NCBI GenBank assembly: GCA_964034945.1
Contig: OZ035962.1
Span: 96,596,284 to 96,660,283, forward strand
Direction: 5' to 3'
DNA length: 64,000 bases
Origin: Chrysopilus asiliformis
Lineage: Eukaryota; Arthropoda; Insecta; Diptera; Rhagionidae
Shown here: one piece after another, positions 1 through 11,615 of the stretch
Position numbering within the stretch: the stretch's first letter is position 1
How the letters are laid out: the number at the start of each line of letters is the position of its first letter
Notes under the pieces: model-generated
Seen by the model: the letters and a program-made list of their open reading frames with translations, nothing else
The model's database searches: none
What the model was told of the DNA's origin: nothing
Made by a program: the position numbers and the translations under genes

Positions 1-1200
1 ACAACAATTTGAAAAAAAAAACGCAACGAAAAAAAAAGCAAATTCTTCTCACCGAACTCGCTCTAAATTTGACTCGACTTGATAGAATGAATTCTCAGCA
101 CAATTGTTCTATTGTTATTCAAATTCTTATTCTCGGTTTTTCTTTGATTTATGCTGTGAGACATTCGATGCTAATTGCAAAATTACATGCTATTTTGCTA
201 TCTTTTTGTTAATTCTGCAAGTTTAACGCACCTCCAGAAAATTCATACCAGCTTAGACACCTTGATTTTGGATTTTTGGCATTTATTAGAAATATTGCGG
301 TAATTAATAACCAACCGACTTAGGTGGTAAAGGCGGAGATTATGGTTAGTTATTCTTTGTGAGTTTTGAAAACTGACGAAAATAGGAAACTTTTATTCCT
401 ACTGAAATGGCACGGGTATTAAACTTAGATGCCAAAGGTGTTAAATAAATGATTGCTTCGAGAAATAGCAAGAAAACACCATTTCAAGTTCATTTGAGTT
501 CAATTCAATGGAAAAAATTGCCATTTACTCCAACTACGACTTAAAATTTCGATAACTTTGATTGCTCTTATAGATATTGTAAAACTTTACTCCTTATGTC
601 CAGATACAAAATCAAGAAAAAAAAATATAGAAGCAAATGGTAAATTTCACGATCAATATCAATTGATCACTTGTCACATCCGACATCATAGAACTGTATT
701 TCATTTTAAATGTTGGACAACATGAAAAACGTTCTCCAAAATGAAAGTGCCAAATTGACTAGAGATCAAGATTTATCAACAGTGGAACCCGAATGGATAT
801 ATCTAATGATAAAAATTAGCATTTTCAGTTGCATGAAATATGAAAAAATATGTTATTCCGATGCAAATTTATAGGGTGAAAATTTTTCACAATTCCTCCC
901 ACTTATAGAAAAAAAATTAGTTCTGGGATAACTCAACGCACAAGACCTCTCCCGAATTTTAAAAACAAAGTAAGCTTATAGTCTAAAAAGTAAATTCTTA
1001 AATTCTTTCTACACTCTTAAATTTGATCATATAACTGTATGGGGGCGGGGGGAAGGAGTAATGCAAAATAATCGCACTGTATACATAAACCATCCTCTCT
1101 TCAAAACATACTTTATGTATAAGTTTGAATTCAATGGGACTGGTAGTTTGTGAGTTCTTTGAAAACAAACAGAAATCCTTACAGACAAATATGCATTTTT
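1..1200. other. AT-rich sequence, no gene seen
   Basis: No reading frame here has coding character. The short open frames are AT-rich chance frames. I see no RNA gene and no terminal-repeat structure. It could be intergenic or intronic. Confidence 0.6.
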
Positions 1201-1652
1201 ATACCCGTATGGTGAAACCAAAGGGTATATTAACTTTGCTTTACCGTTTGTAACGCCAAGATCCCGTCATCACACACAAAAATGAATTACACCAGTGTGT
1301 TTAGAATGATATAAAAAGTTGAATTTAGCATGTCCGTCCGTCCGTCTGTCCGTCCGTCTGTCTGTCCGTCCGTCCGTCTGTGGCGCGGATTGCGGGCGCA
1401 CGGATTGAGCTAGAGACTTGAAATTTTGTGCATCTCATCAAAAAAGTCCAAGAACAAAAGTTATTTAGGATGTGATTCTACATAAAACTTCCATACATCA
1501 AAATCCGATTGGAATAAATTAAAAAAAATCTTATTGGAAAGTTTGACTTCAAAGTGGAATTTTGGTACAACTGTTCGAATTTTGATACGAATATCACCAT
1601 ACGGGTCTCCAATGATTGCCAGATTGGCAAATATAGCTTTTGTTATGTTTAT
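1201..1652 (+). mobile_element. Mini-me-type element, subfamily A, copy 1
   Basis: The copy begins with ATACCCGTATGGTGAAACC and holds the core AATGAATTACACCAGTGTG at about 1284, followed by a (GTCY)n tract at 1330-1380 and the conserved GAGCTAGAGACTTGAAATTT at 1408. TATCACCATACGGG near 1593-1606 is the inverse of the 5' end, so the element has short inverted ends. It is nearly collinear with the copy at 37366-37950 but lacks about 140 bases just after the GAGCTAGAGACTTG block. Mini-me elements of flies are known by this core plus (GTCY)n layout. The family assignment is from memory, and a non-autonomous Helentron/DINE relationship is possible. Confidence 0.7.
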
Positions 1653-1667
1653 ATATAAAGATTTAAA

Positions 1668-1800
1668 TACTTGGTAGTAAAATTTACTGTTTTGTGGTTA
1701 AATTGACTATTTTTGTAGTTGAAATTAACTATTTTAGTTATAGCCCCGATTCCCCATTATAAAATAGTTAAATTGACTATTTCTTTTTCTCTGCGTGTAC
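1668..1800. mobile_element. Partial fold-back MITE (TAGTAAATTTAACTA family), copy 1
   Basis: This is an AT-rich palindromic repeat. It carries the family words CCCGATTCCCCATTATAA and GGTTAAATTGACTATTTTT and ends in TCTCTGCGTGTA. Only one half of the palindrome remains, and it abuts the mini-me copy on its left. Related copies are at 13929-14118 and 16727-16968. Confidence 0.65.
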
Positions 1801-4144
1801 GGTATGTTTTGTGTATGGCATATAACCACCACTAGAATTGTATCTAATATATCTTCTGATGTATGACACCCTCTGGTGTATGACACTCTAGTGGGGAGTT
1901 TTTTGAGTGACGGAGCTGTTTTATGTGATTATCTTGAAAACGGCTCATAATATTTAGGTATTTCTAATGGTAAAAATGTTCTTGATTTTCCATAAATTTT
2001 GCTATAACTCTATTAAAATTCAAATGGGGCATTTTTAATCTTTCCTTTGATACAAAGGAAAATGTTTAATAGATTATCTTGAAAACGGTTCATTTTTTGG
2101 ATTGAAAAACTCGTAATGGTAGAAATGCTGATAATAGCGCTTGCAGTTGAGAAAATTGCTCGACGTCATTTTTAAATCTACAAAATATATTTTTCAGGTT
2201 TTCTCGGAAACGGTTGCCCAAACCTAAGATGTGTGAACACAGAAATATTTTTTTTTATAAATTTATGTATATTTCATGCTTGCTCAGTTTATTGCTTAAG
2301 ACCCCGAATTGAATAAATTTCATTTAGAAAACGGGTCCGCCTGTCCATGACACATCACAAATGAGTGAACTGGGAGTGGACACATAGAATTGTGTATAGT
2401 CACAGATCAACGATCACGATCAAATGGTAACCAAATGAAAATTAGAAATAGGGTAATTGTACGCCTTTTAAACATAACAAATGGCTTAAATGTGGTGTTG
2501 AAGGGTGCACGTTTACCACTAACAATCGATAATTCGACAATCGAAATTCAGCGAAATAAAATTATTCGCTATTCGATGAATGGACAGACGATTTGCATGG
2601 ATGTAAGAATTAAGATTTTCAGATATCTTTGACCGAAATATCGGCACAATACGATTTTTGTTTCGTCGAGGAAGTTCAACAATTGATTGAGTTTTAAAAG
2701 GATTTAAAAATTTTCTTTCATGGTTTTTTTTGTGGGGGTCTCACACATTTCAGCTAAGCAATTAGACATACATCACCTGGTTTGAGGTTACATATTTGAC
2801 AATTTTATTATTGTGCATTTTTTTGTCTCTGGTAATGAATGCTATGTCGGAGGTGGTGAATTTGGACTAGACATTTGGAATGCGGCTATATAGATCCTTG
2901 TAAAAGTGGTTGTTTGTCGATATAGAATACCACAGCCCACCCAACTTCCATTCACTCTTGACTAGTCGTGTCTAACCGACCACAAAAAAGTCCAGCTCCA
3001 CCACTTTCGCGATAACTGATGCAGAACATAGTTGAGTGCCTGGTTTACCTTCCATACCTTAAATCTTCAAGTAACAAAAAAAAAACACTTACGCCAACTT
3101 TGGCCACAGTTTTGCATACCGGCTTATTATTACTTTACTTATTTTGTTACAAAGAAGATTTCCTCTGCCGGTTTATTGCCATCGCGAGTCTATATTACGG
3201 CTAGAAACTATTTTTAGTGCGTTCCTATAGCCAATAAAGCGTTGTGATTTGTGTTTTCAATTTTTCCTTCATTTAACAAACGATGGGATTTAGCAACTTC
3301 GCTGATGGATTCTGGCTCCATACGAGGAGGCTTTTGCTATGAAGCCGATCCGATATGTTGTCCGGTCTTGATTGTCCATAATAAGAGCATAACTTGATTA
3401 TTTTATCATGTTTTGTTGTACTCGCAATGTTACACGGGTTGCTATGCTATTGACCAATGGTATTTGGGTTTTTTTTTATTTGCCAATATTTACATAGAAT
3501 ACTAGGGGAGCTATAGCCGGATTAGGTACCTCTAAGGGCGAACTAGAATTGGATTCGAATGGAAAAACTGAAACTGAACTAAAGTAGATAAAAATAATGA
3601 AAGAAAAAAATCCATCTGGATCACCTTGAAACTAGGAAAATTCTATAGATATTATAGACATGTTGAATAGTCGATGGCGGACTAGATGTTAGCCGTTTTC
3701 CTTCATCAGAAGAGGAATTTTTATTATGGTGTTACAGCATTCAAGACGTCTTACAGATGCTAATGTAAGCAGAACGTACGCAGTTTCTATTTTTGGAATT
3801 GCGTTAGAGCTCAAGAACATTGTGGTTAACACCCTCGATAAATTTCTGGTTGTGATTGAAGAACACAACATTGTTTCCATAGTCCCTCAATCACTTGGTT
3901 TCGAAAGATTTCATCGGTTTTTATTTTAAATCTTATATACACTTGGGAGATTACTAAATTATTGATTTATTTGAAGACGCGGAATAGAATTCAAATTTTT
4001 TCTGAAAACTTTTCATGGAGAGGAGTAGGAAAACTAAAAAACAAAGATATCTAAAAAAATAATGCAGACAAAGGGCTGTTTTCGATGCTCGAATTTAAAA
4101 AAAAAAAAAGAATTCGATGTGTCTTGTGAGTTTTTATACTTTTT
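1801..4144. other. AT-rich sequence with a diverged ~142-bp tandem motif, no gene seen
   Basis: GATTATCTTGAAAACGG followed by CTCAT or TTCAT recurs at about 1927 and 2070, with a weaker version near 2205. This suggests a decayed tandem module. The open frames at 2390-2632 and 3019-3217 have no recognisable domain and overlap in several frames. I do not call them genes. Confidence 0.5.
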
Positions 4145-4640
4145 ATATGATATATATAATATTTAGTATATTAGATTTAGTAGAAGTATATTAGACACAA
4201 AAATGGAAACAAAAATGAACTACACCACGGTGTTTCGGATGACAAAAGATTTTGATTTCCGGATGTCCGTACGTTTGTCTGTCTGTCCATCTGCTGGTGA
4301 ACATCATAAGTTTCGAAAAGATTGAGCTAGAGACTTGAAATTTTGTATAGTTGCATTTCTAGTAAATAGCCAGGCTAGGTTGTTGAACGGACAAAATCCG
4401 ACCATTCCTCCCCCCCCCACCCCATGTTTTTTAAAATTTTCTCGAAAACGGTGAGTCGTTTTCAAAGGCCAAATGTGTTTAGAGCATGATTTTACATAAC
4501 TCATCTAAACATCAAAATTCAATTGGACAACTCCTTTCCACCTCCCTTATACAAATTCAATACTTTTTTTATATTTTCTCGAAAAGAGTGAACAGTAATT
4601 TTTGGGTTTGACTACAATTTTGCAGAAAATCTATATTCCG
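4145..4640 (+). mobile_element. Mini-me-type element, subfamily A, copy 2
   Basis: A (TA)n-like stretch (4145-4200) precedes the core ATGAACTACACCACGGTG (about 4214), then a short (GTCY)n tract (4264-4292) and GAGCTAGAGACTTGAAATTT. The (TA)n-core-(GTCY)n order matches the described mini-me structure. The 3' part is shared in inverse orientation with the copy at 49070-49362. Confidence 0.7.
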
Positions 4641-5145
4641 TAAATCCCGCATTTTAATCTTTAAATTGTTGTAAAAGAATTTTTTCAAATTTTGATTTTA
4701 GGCATGTAAACTGTATATTCTTTCTTGTAAATCTTTTTTAATTGGAGTGTTATGTATGGGAAAGTTATGTGAAATCGTATTTTGAACACACTTCGATGGA
4801 GATTTTTAAAAAATTGACCGATTTCGGAAATATTGTGAAAAGTAGGGGTGGAAGGTGGGCAAAGCATTCTATCTTATCAATTGGCAAAAGTTTAACCGTA
4901 GTAAATCTGGGTTAATACATTCTTCAGAAAAGTCAATATTCGAAGTTAAAAAGAACATCCAAACCTCAAGTGCTTCTCATTCTTTTTCACAACAAAAAAA
5001 AAAGCTTTTTTTAAACTTTTTTACAACAATTTGTTTTTAAATTTTTTGTAGAAGAGAAAGATTTTCTTCTTTTCTTTTTTTCAGTATATGTGTAAATGAG
5101 TTTTACGAAAATCGTAGGTTTCTATCAACTTTTGGAAAAGTACCG
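4641..5145. other. AT-rich sequence, no gene seen
   Basis: Only T- and A-homopolymer-rich sequence is visible. The short frames on both strands overlap one another and have no domain. Confidence 0.5.
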
Positions 5146-5410
5146 TTAGCTATAACGTGTACCTCCCATGCAATTACTTTGAAAAAATACAGTTTTTTGA
5201 AAAATTTTCGGAAAATATGCGCTTTTGTGAAAAACTGCATATAAAAAAATTTGAAGAAAATGTAATTTCCTGCATTTTACCCTTTAAAGGTTTTTTGTGT
5301 GTTTAACGGTTCTAAAGATATTTGAAAAAATATTGATTTTCACCTATTATTTTATTCGAAATTAAATATTGTAGAGGAAAGTTTTGTGTTGATCACAAAT
5401 CACAACTAAA
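5146..5410. repeat. Left arm of a large inverted repeat
   Basis: Reading inward from CGTTAGCTATAACG to AAAGTTTTGTGTTGATCACA, this block is the inverse of 6957-7480. The right arm is longer because a ~125-bp module (ATATCT..GAACCGTTAGCGATACGTAAAA) is repeated there about three times. GAAAGTTTTGTGTTGACCAC also occurs at 42916-42940, so this is a dispersed family. The two arms enclose the coding remnant at 5966-6600. Confidence 0.6.
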
Positions 5411-5965
5411 ATTTAAAAAAATAATCCATGATCGTATTAACCCAAGACCCGTGTACTATAAAACTTCCATATATTGTGTACTTGGGCATTCGTGTACTTG
5501 GGCACTCAAATGTAATTCTAATAGAAAATGTATGGCTTGTTTGTTTAAAAATCGTAAAAATTTGGTTTATTCGTTAAACAAGCAAGAAATACAATGGGAA
5601 AATATAACCCCAAAAAATCGTTCTGGGCACTCAGTGCCCAGTACACGGGTCTAGGGTTAAGAAAAGAGTGTTGAGAATTTATTCTGTTTTCAGGAATTGT
5701 TATCTACTCTGTTATTATTTTATTAATTAACTATACGGTGTTTTTAAAGTTCCCGATTACAAATTTTATTTTAATTCTCGCTTATTCTTAACCCCATCTG
5801 GTTTGTAAATAGCTCAAAATTTTATCTATTGAAAGTATTAATGGCATTTAGATGGACGTTTTTTTTCCGAAATCTAATCAAAGATACCGCTTTAAAAATT
5901 TAATCGTTTTATATCAGTTTAACAATAACTCATTGAACTGAATATTTTCCCCATACTTTATTTTC

Positions 5966-6600
5966 CTAAAAGCAATTTAATGTAAAATTCTTCTCGATGA
6001 GATTAAAATCGGCGACGGGACGCTTCATCATTATTTTATTTCTTTCACAAAAGTCGCGTAACTGGCCTATGGCATCGTCTTTCCCCACCAACCCTCGATT
6101 TTCCTCTTCCCCGTCGTTCACATAATGGTCGCTTTTTTCCTTGATTTTAGCATTTTCATCGATCTCTGCCGGTAAATGCATTCATTATAGGAGCCAAAGA
6201 TGCAAAATGAGAAATTGCATTGAACTGCTTTTCAACAGAAGCATCGAATCCAATATAAGCCATGGCAGCAGCATAACCAACCATTCGATGCCATTCGGGA
6301 TAAGTTTTTCGATTGCGTTCAACATTTTCCAGTATTTTCACTATCGCAATATTATCTTGAGATGTATTTATAGTGGTTGGTTGGTTATCATACATATTTC
6401 TTTAGAGCTCCTTTATAAGGTTTTAGTTTCATTTTCAAACTCAATCCATTCGTCCGATTAATCTCATCCAATCCTCTGGTATTGAAATTTTATTTCGTTA
6501 TGGTGTCCGGTTTCAATATCGCTTTATTCATTATGATTGGTAGCTGAGCGAATTTAGTAGCTTCCTGTTTTTCATCAATCAGTTCAACAAACCATCAAAT
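5966..6600 (-). pseudogene. Unrecognised decayed coding remnant with frameshifts and a stop
   Basis: Read on the minus strand from about 6594 down, a coding-like protein runs through several frames. The first segment starts WFVELIDEKQEATKF, crosses one stop at about 6493, and continues as NTRGLDEINRTNGLSLKMK to KKY near 6393. A TATG duplication there shifts the frame. The second segment (NQPTTINTSQ to GFDASVEKQFNAISH) runs to about 6156. A further shift leads to the last segment, from HLPAEIDEN to the stop at 5966. The residue composition is that of a soluble protein, unlike the chance frames around it. I do not recognise the family. The segment DAIGQLRDFCERNKI resembles the start of some double-stranded-RNA-binding domains, but this is too short to claim. 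It lies between inverted repeat arms, so it may be cargo or the old coding part of a mobile element. With the stop and two shifts it should be non-functional. Confidence 0.5.
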
Positions 6601-6956
6601 AAAATTAAACAGACAATTTTTTTTTGTTGTTGTGAATACTAGTAGCGTTTGAGTCAGTGAAGTTGCGGCGGTGGCGTCGAATAAAAGCCTAAAGCCAATG
6701 CTAGATTAAAAGATTTTTAGTATAGTTTCGCAATCATAATAAGCCCAGAATGAATGAATGAAAATTTTTCTATAGGTTCAGAAATTTTAGAGCGTCATAA
6801 AATGATACAAAAAAAACGATTTTTTTTTATGAAAAACTGGAGCAGAGAGATAAGCAAACATTCAACCTACCCTAAACAAATATTCTAATGGCCATTGAAA
6901 ATTCACACAAAAAGTGTATACATTTTTCACGTATCTTTACTGAAGTTAAAAATATC
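6601..6956. other. Spacer between the coding remnant and the right repeat arm
   Basis: AT-rich sequence inside the inverted-repeat structure. I see no coding signal. Confidence 0.45.
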
Positions 6957-7480
6957 AGTTGTAATCAACACAAAACTTTCCTCTGCAATATTTAGTTTCT
7001 GAAATAAAAATTGTAAAAAATAATATTTTTTCAATTATCTCGCGAACCGCGAAAGACACGTAAAAAGCAGAAAATTTTATTTTTGAATTTGGTTATATGC
7101 TTTTTTTCTCAAAAGCGCATAGTTTTCGAGAAATGCTCAAAAACCTTTTTTTAAATATCTGAAGAACCGTTAGCGATACGTAAAAAACTTTAAAGCAAAA
7201 AATGTGGAAAATTTTATATCCTGTAATTTTTTATATTTTGTTTTTCGCATAGTTTTCTAGAAATTTGTCACAAATATATTTTTTTTTCAAATATCTTGAT
7301 ACCCGGTAGAGATACCAAAAAATCCTTAAATCACAAAATTTAGAAAATGTTTGATTTAAATTTTGTTGTATTCACTTTTTTTTTTATCATAAATGCCTAG
7401 GTTTCCCGAAATGTTGTTCAATACTGTTTTTGTTCAAAAAATTGCATGGCAGGTACCCGTTATGGCTAACCTAAATTTTC
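6957..7480. repeat. Right arm of a large inverted repeat, with internal ~125-bp modules
   Basis: Inverse of 5146-5410: it opens with GTAATCAACACAAAACTTTC and ends at GGTACCCGTTATGGCTAAC. Three diverged modules built around 'ATCTCG-GAACCG-TA-GATACGTAAAAA' start near 7028, 7160 and 7290. Confidence 0.6.
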
Positions 7481-7625
7481 CGTAAAACCATAAACAAATT
7501 ATAAGAAGACTGTTTTTTTCTAATAACTCGAAACTTGAAAAATAATCCCCCAAAGCAGCAGATATGCATGCGGTCGGCATAAGAATTCAACGAGAATAAA
7601 ACTTAGTTTTAACAAAGGGCGAACG

Positions 7626-7800
7626 TAAAGGCCTGTGTCCACATGGAAGTTTATTTGCAGAAGTCGCTTCCAGAAGAGATTTCTGGTGTCACAACTTCTG
7701 GAAGTTCACTTGCAGTTAGTGTTTCCACGGGAAAAACTTCCAGAAGTCTCTGCTAGAAGCGACTTCTGCAAATAAACTTCCATGTGGACACAGGCCTTTA
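7626..7800. mobile_element. MITE with 45-bp perfect terminal inverted repeats
   Basis: Positions 7626-7670 and 7756-7800 are exact inverse complements, starting TAAAGGCCTGTGTCCACATG and ending with its inverse. The 85-bp centre also holds paired CTTCCAGAAG words, so the element can fold almost end to end. It has no coding capacity. The GTGTCCAC-type end recalls hAT-like MITEs, but no target duplication is clear, so I leave the superfamily open. Confidence 0.85.
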
Positions 7801-7934
7801 GCAGCGACATGTATAGGCGATCACCACGGCTGCTCGTGGCTGTTCGTGTGTACTGCCGCTATTACGTCACGATGGGGGATTATTTTGAACTTCGGTTTTG
7901 CACTAATTTGAGTTGTTAGAAAAAAATGATCTCT

Positions 7935-8300
7935 ATAATATATAATTTTTGGTAAAACTCAGTCACAAAAAATTTCAAGTCGCTAGCTCAACGCGTTCTC
8001 GGGTTATTTAAGATCCATAAAACGGACAGACCGACAGATCAACAGACTGACAGATCAACAGATCAACAGATCGACAGACCGACAGATCGACGGACCGACA
8101 GATCAACAGATCGACAGACCGACATATCGGCAGACCGACAGATCAACAGATCGACAGACAGGATCACGGATATCCTAATAATATTGCCTAAAACGACTTT
8201 CATACTGACCAGAAAGTTTCTATCTGCCCCCGTTCTCGAGTCGGTCTTCATCACGAATACAATACTTTCCCTCAATAGTAGAGTAAAGTAAAAATATATC
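7935..8300 (-). mobile_element. Mini-me-type element, subfamily B, copy 1
   Basis: Inverse-orientation copy. It contains TTTCAAGTCGCTAGCTCAACG (8 bases into the block near 7975-7995), an array of GACAGATC/GACAGACC units (8025-8160) and the shared tail AGAAAGTTTCTATCTGCCC. The same parts occur at 21890-22130 (minus) and 28640-29160 (plus), which defines a second subfamily with a GTCG/GTCT array. Confidence 0.65.
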
Positions 8301-10282
8301 ATGCGAATGAATGTTAATGCCATCTGTCACTTTAAAGTGTAAAATTGAGCGTGTGTATAAGTAACGCATAGAAATTCCATGATCCGATGTCTGGCAAAGC
8401 TCAATAAACTTTTATTTTCGCCATTATCTAATAATAAAGTGGAGCCAAGCCACGTTGGTGATCCATCTGTCGATAATAACCAGATCCACTTCCGTTCTAA
8501 AATGGATAAAAATCTAATCCAGTAGAGACCTTAAATTTTGACCGATCAAAAACTTTTGATTTTTTCGTCATTCACGGTTTTCCACATTTTTCGATCCATT
8601 CATCCATCGTTTGGTGGCTTCAAATTTCAGCAACATCGGTTAATCTGTGATTTTTGCAGCAGTTTTTTTTCAACCACATTTTGGAGCTGGCACTCACAGC
8701 ATTTCGACTCTTCCCATCATTCCGCTTGACCAATCATATGCTACACATTGAATCTTTCTGATCATTGATCTTCATTTTTTATGTTCCGTTATGACGCTGT
8801 ATTTCCAAAAAGCGCCTTCTTATGGACTTTAAAAGAAGTTGATGCTCTTCTTATTCTCGTGAAGATACAATTTATTTTTTTTCCGAATTGTAAAATTTGA
8901 TCGATCGAAGCTGATCAGCGGTAACGATTTAACAAGACACCAAAATCCGATCAGCCCATCGGCCACGAATACGATCAGTTGTATCCAGGTGATCGATATT
9001 ACCTGGCACATCGATGGGGTGTTACCGCAACATATGAAGAAGCAAATAAGATCATTAAAATGATCACATGTTACGATACCAGAAGAATGATCGTTGTCTC
9101 CAGCTTTAATACAAGACACTCCTGCATAATAAAAGCGATCACTTTTCGTTTCTTACTGTTGCTTTGTTTAAATTTTTTTTCTTTCTGTACTTTTAAGAAA
9201 TAGTTTATAGTGGTGGCGTACTGATCCTTTATTGATGTGATCATATTGCATCATGACAACATATTCACCGAATTCCACGCTAACAATGTTGTGATTCAAT
9301 GAATGAATGAATGAACCAATGTAATCATGTCTAAATAGTGTGAGATATCAAATTTCATCTCGAAACACTTTAGCATAATTTTTTTTTTTGTATTACCTAT
9401 TATGCATGTCTTATATTTTGATAATGCTGTTGATTTTTTTGTTGTGATCTTGTCTCTTCAATTTTATTTTTCGCTTGTAGGTAATACGAGAAAATTGAAA
9501 TTTCATTGAAGTTGAAAAATGTGGCTTGTCTTATAAGATTCCCTACATTATCTCAGTATTTTCCATATTTGTGGTATATACAGTTTACTCGTGATCGAGT
9601 GAATGCTGAACAACTCATCCTTGGTTCACTCGAACCAAGGCAATTCACTGTATCGAATTGTTCACTTTAATGAAAGCTGACTAAAACTGAGTTGTTCACC
9701 TTTCAGAGTAGCCAGTGTTAAATAAAATGTTGAACACTAATTATACCGAGAGTCCTCTATTCGATTGTTCACTATATCGAGTGTGCATTATATTTCTAAA
9801 GTCAATCTTATCTCACTGCTTTCAACGGCATAAAAAAAATGGAAAGATAATCTAAAGATTTCATTAATTGTTCAATAGTCGCGTATTTTTTTGGTCTTTG
9901 TGTTTGATTTCGATAAAGCTTAAGATAGACACTGAGTCATACATTAAAGTTCAAAACCTAAAATAAAATTGACGTCGATGATTGAAGTTTTATTTGGAAT
10001 ATTATATTGAAATCTTATCTTTTGCTTTTGTATAAAAACATTCCCACAGTCAAAGTGTAAAAACATTCTACGCAGAGTTTTCTATTTGTTTTTTTCAAAA
10101 ATATCTGCAAAAGATGTTTGGAAATTATTTTCTTTCCTCATAGGTGCTTGCTAGGAAACGGTTTTTCAAAATTCTGCCTTAAGAGGGGTGAACCGGGGGT
10201 AGGTAGAGGTTGGTGTTAAAAAACATTGATTTTTGCCATAAACCCTACCCGTTAAGAGGATTAGAAATGACACTCGGGCGTT
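8301..10282. other. Mostly unique AT-rich sequence, GATC-rich between 8880 and 9130
   Basis: The block 8880-9130 is unusually dense in GATC and ATCGAT. It reads openly on the + strand from 8923 to 9203 (FNKTPKSDQPIGHEYDQLYP and onward), but no ATG precedes the coding-like part and I recognise no family. The sequence at 9575-9780 carries repeated GTTCAC/GTGAAC words and may be an old fold-back element. I call no gene here. Confidence 0.4.
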
Positions 10283-10460
10283 TTCAGGGTCGCTGATTGC
10301 GAATCTGATGTTGGAATTTCAGTATTCGAAACAGAAGCTCTGTAAGAATAACGCAAATATCCTCTTCATACTTTTTTCTCGAGAAAACTCGTTTTAAGGG
10401 GTTTTCGGAGTCACTGATCGCAAATCTGGTGTGGGAATTTTAAAATTTGATACAGAATGA
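10283..10460. repeat. Two modules of the ~120-bp Helitron-associated repeat
   Basis: The words GGGTCGCTGATTGCGAATCTG, AATTTCAGTATTCGAAACAG and TCTGTAAGAATAACGCAAAT match, with divergence, the three modules inside 31909-32429. Here there are about two units without recognisable element ends. Confidence 0.5.
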
Positions 10461-10491
10461 CGCCAAAACGATTTTTTTTTTCAAACATTTC

Positions 10492-10826
10492 TACACTCGT
10501 TTTTTTTTGATTAACCCAATTTTTGTTAAAATCACAAAAAAATTGTCAATTGGAACAAATATTTTTGGAGGGAAATCTTTGTTCGACAAAAAAATTGTTT
10601 TTTTAACAAAAATAAACTTACAAATGATGATTTGTTAAATCAATAAAACAATTGTGAAATTAACAATGTCTAACTTGTAAAAATGATAAAAAATTGTTAT
10701 ATTTACAAATTCTTGTTTGTCAAACAATTCTTTTGTCAATTTAACAAAAAAAAAAATTTGTTGTGATTGAACAAAACAAATTTTGTTAATAGGAACGAGG
10801 TTTTTTCTATTATTTTTGTGAGTGTA
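10492..10826. mobile_element. AT-rich MITE with TACACTC ends
   Basis: The block starts TACACTCGTTTTTTTT and ends TTTTTGTGAGTGTA, which are imperfect inverse complements. The interior is full of AACAAATTTGTT-type palindromes (TTGTTAA/TTAACAA), as in fold-back elements. There is no coding capacity. Confidence 0.6.
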
Positions 10827-11277
10827 AGTAATTTTTTTCTTTGGTGCAAAAAAACTTATACAAAAAACTTTAACCTGGCAACGACGGGTATGCAAATAGA
10901 TATCGTTTTTGTAACTTTGATAAAACGTTAATATTGTGGAGAGTTTTAGTTATTTTTTTTTACTGATTTTGAAAGAAAACTGTTCAATCTACAATTGTGA
11001 ATCCTTAACATCTCAAAACAGTTAACGAGTTTTATTTTTAGTGATTTGAAAATTCAACATTGAAGAATGTCGTAGGTCAAGTTACGATAGTCTTGCACGG
11101 AGGCGTCGATATATAAAATAACGTAAAACTTAAATAAGTTAATTTTTCTTGTTTTGAGTAATTTACGCACAAATTGAATCCAAATGTTGCTTCATTGTGT
11201 GTAGTCCCAAAATTTGAAATCGGTTAGGGAATTTGATAAGGAAAACACCATAGGAGGTTTTCGCTGTTTTTCAAAGC

Positions 11278-11615
11278 TTAGGCGGGAAACAGAATTGGCG
11301 CAGTAACGACGACGCATGCATCAAACGCGTGTATCGCTGCGGACACAATTGATACTGCAGCAGCAACGCATGCGTCTGCATCAACGCAGCGTTTTGAAAA
11401 ATTAAAACGTTGCTGCATGCTGCAATAATGCTTATCCACATATGTGTGTTTTCTTTGAAGATTGAAGTGTGCGCAATCAAAAATTTTTCAAATGACATTT
11501 GGCACTGCACAGCAGCGCTGCATCCATTGTGTCATCAACCAACGCTGCTGCATGCATTCCATTGCGTGAACGCACAACGCTGCAGCACGTTGCGTCAATT
11601 GTGTTTCTCGCCTTA
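11278..11615. mobile_element. Inverted-repeat element rich in GCTGCATGC
   Basis: The ends TTAGGCGGGAAACAGAATTG and CAATTGTGTTTCTCGCCTTA are imperfect inverse complements. The interior is much richer in GC than the surroundings and has many ACGCTGC/GCATGCAGC words on both strands, so it folds on itself. The open frames in it are on both strands at once, which reflects the palindrome and not a gene. Confidence 0.6.
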
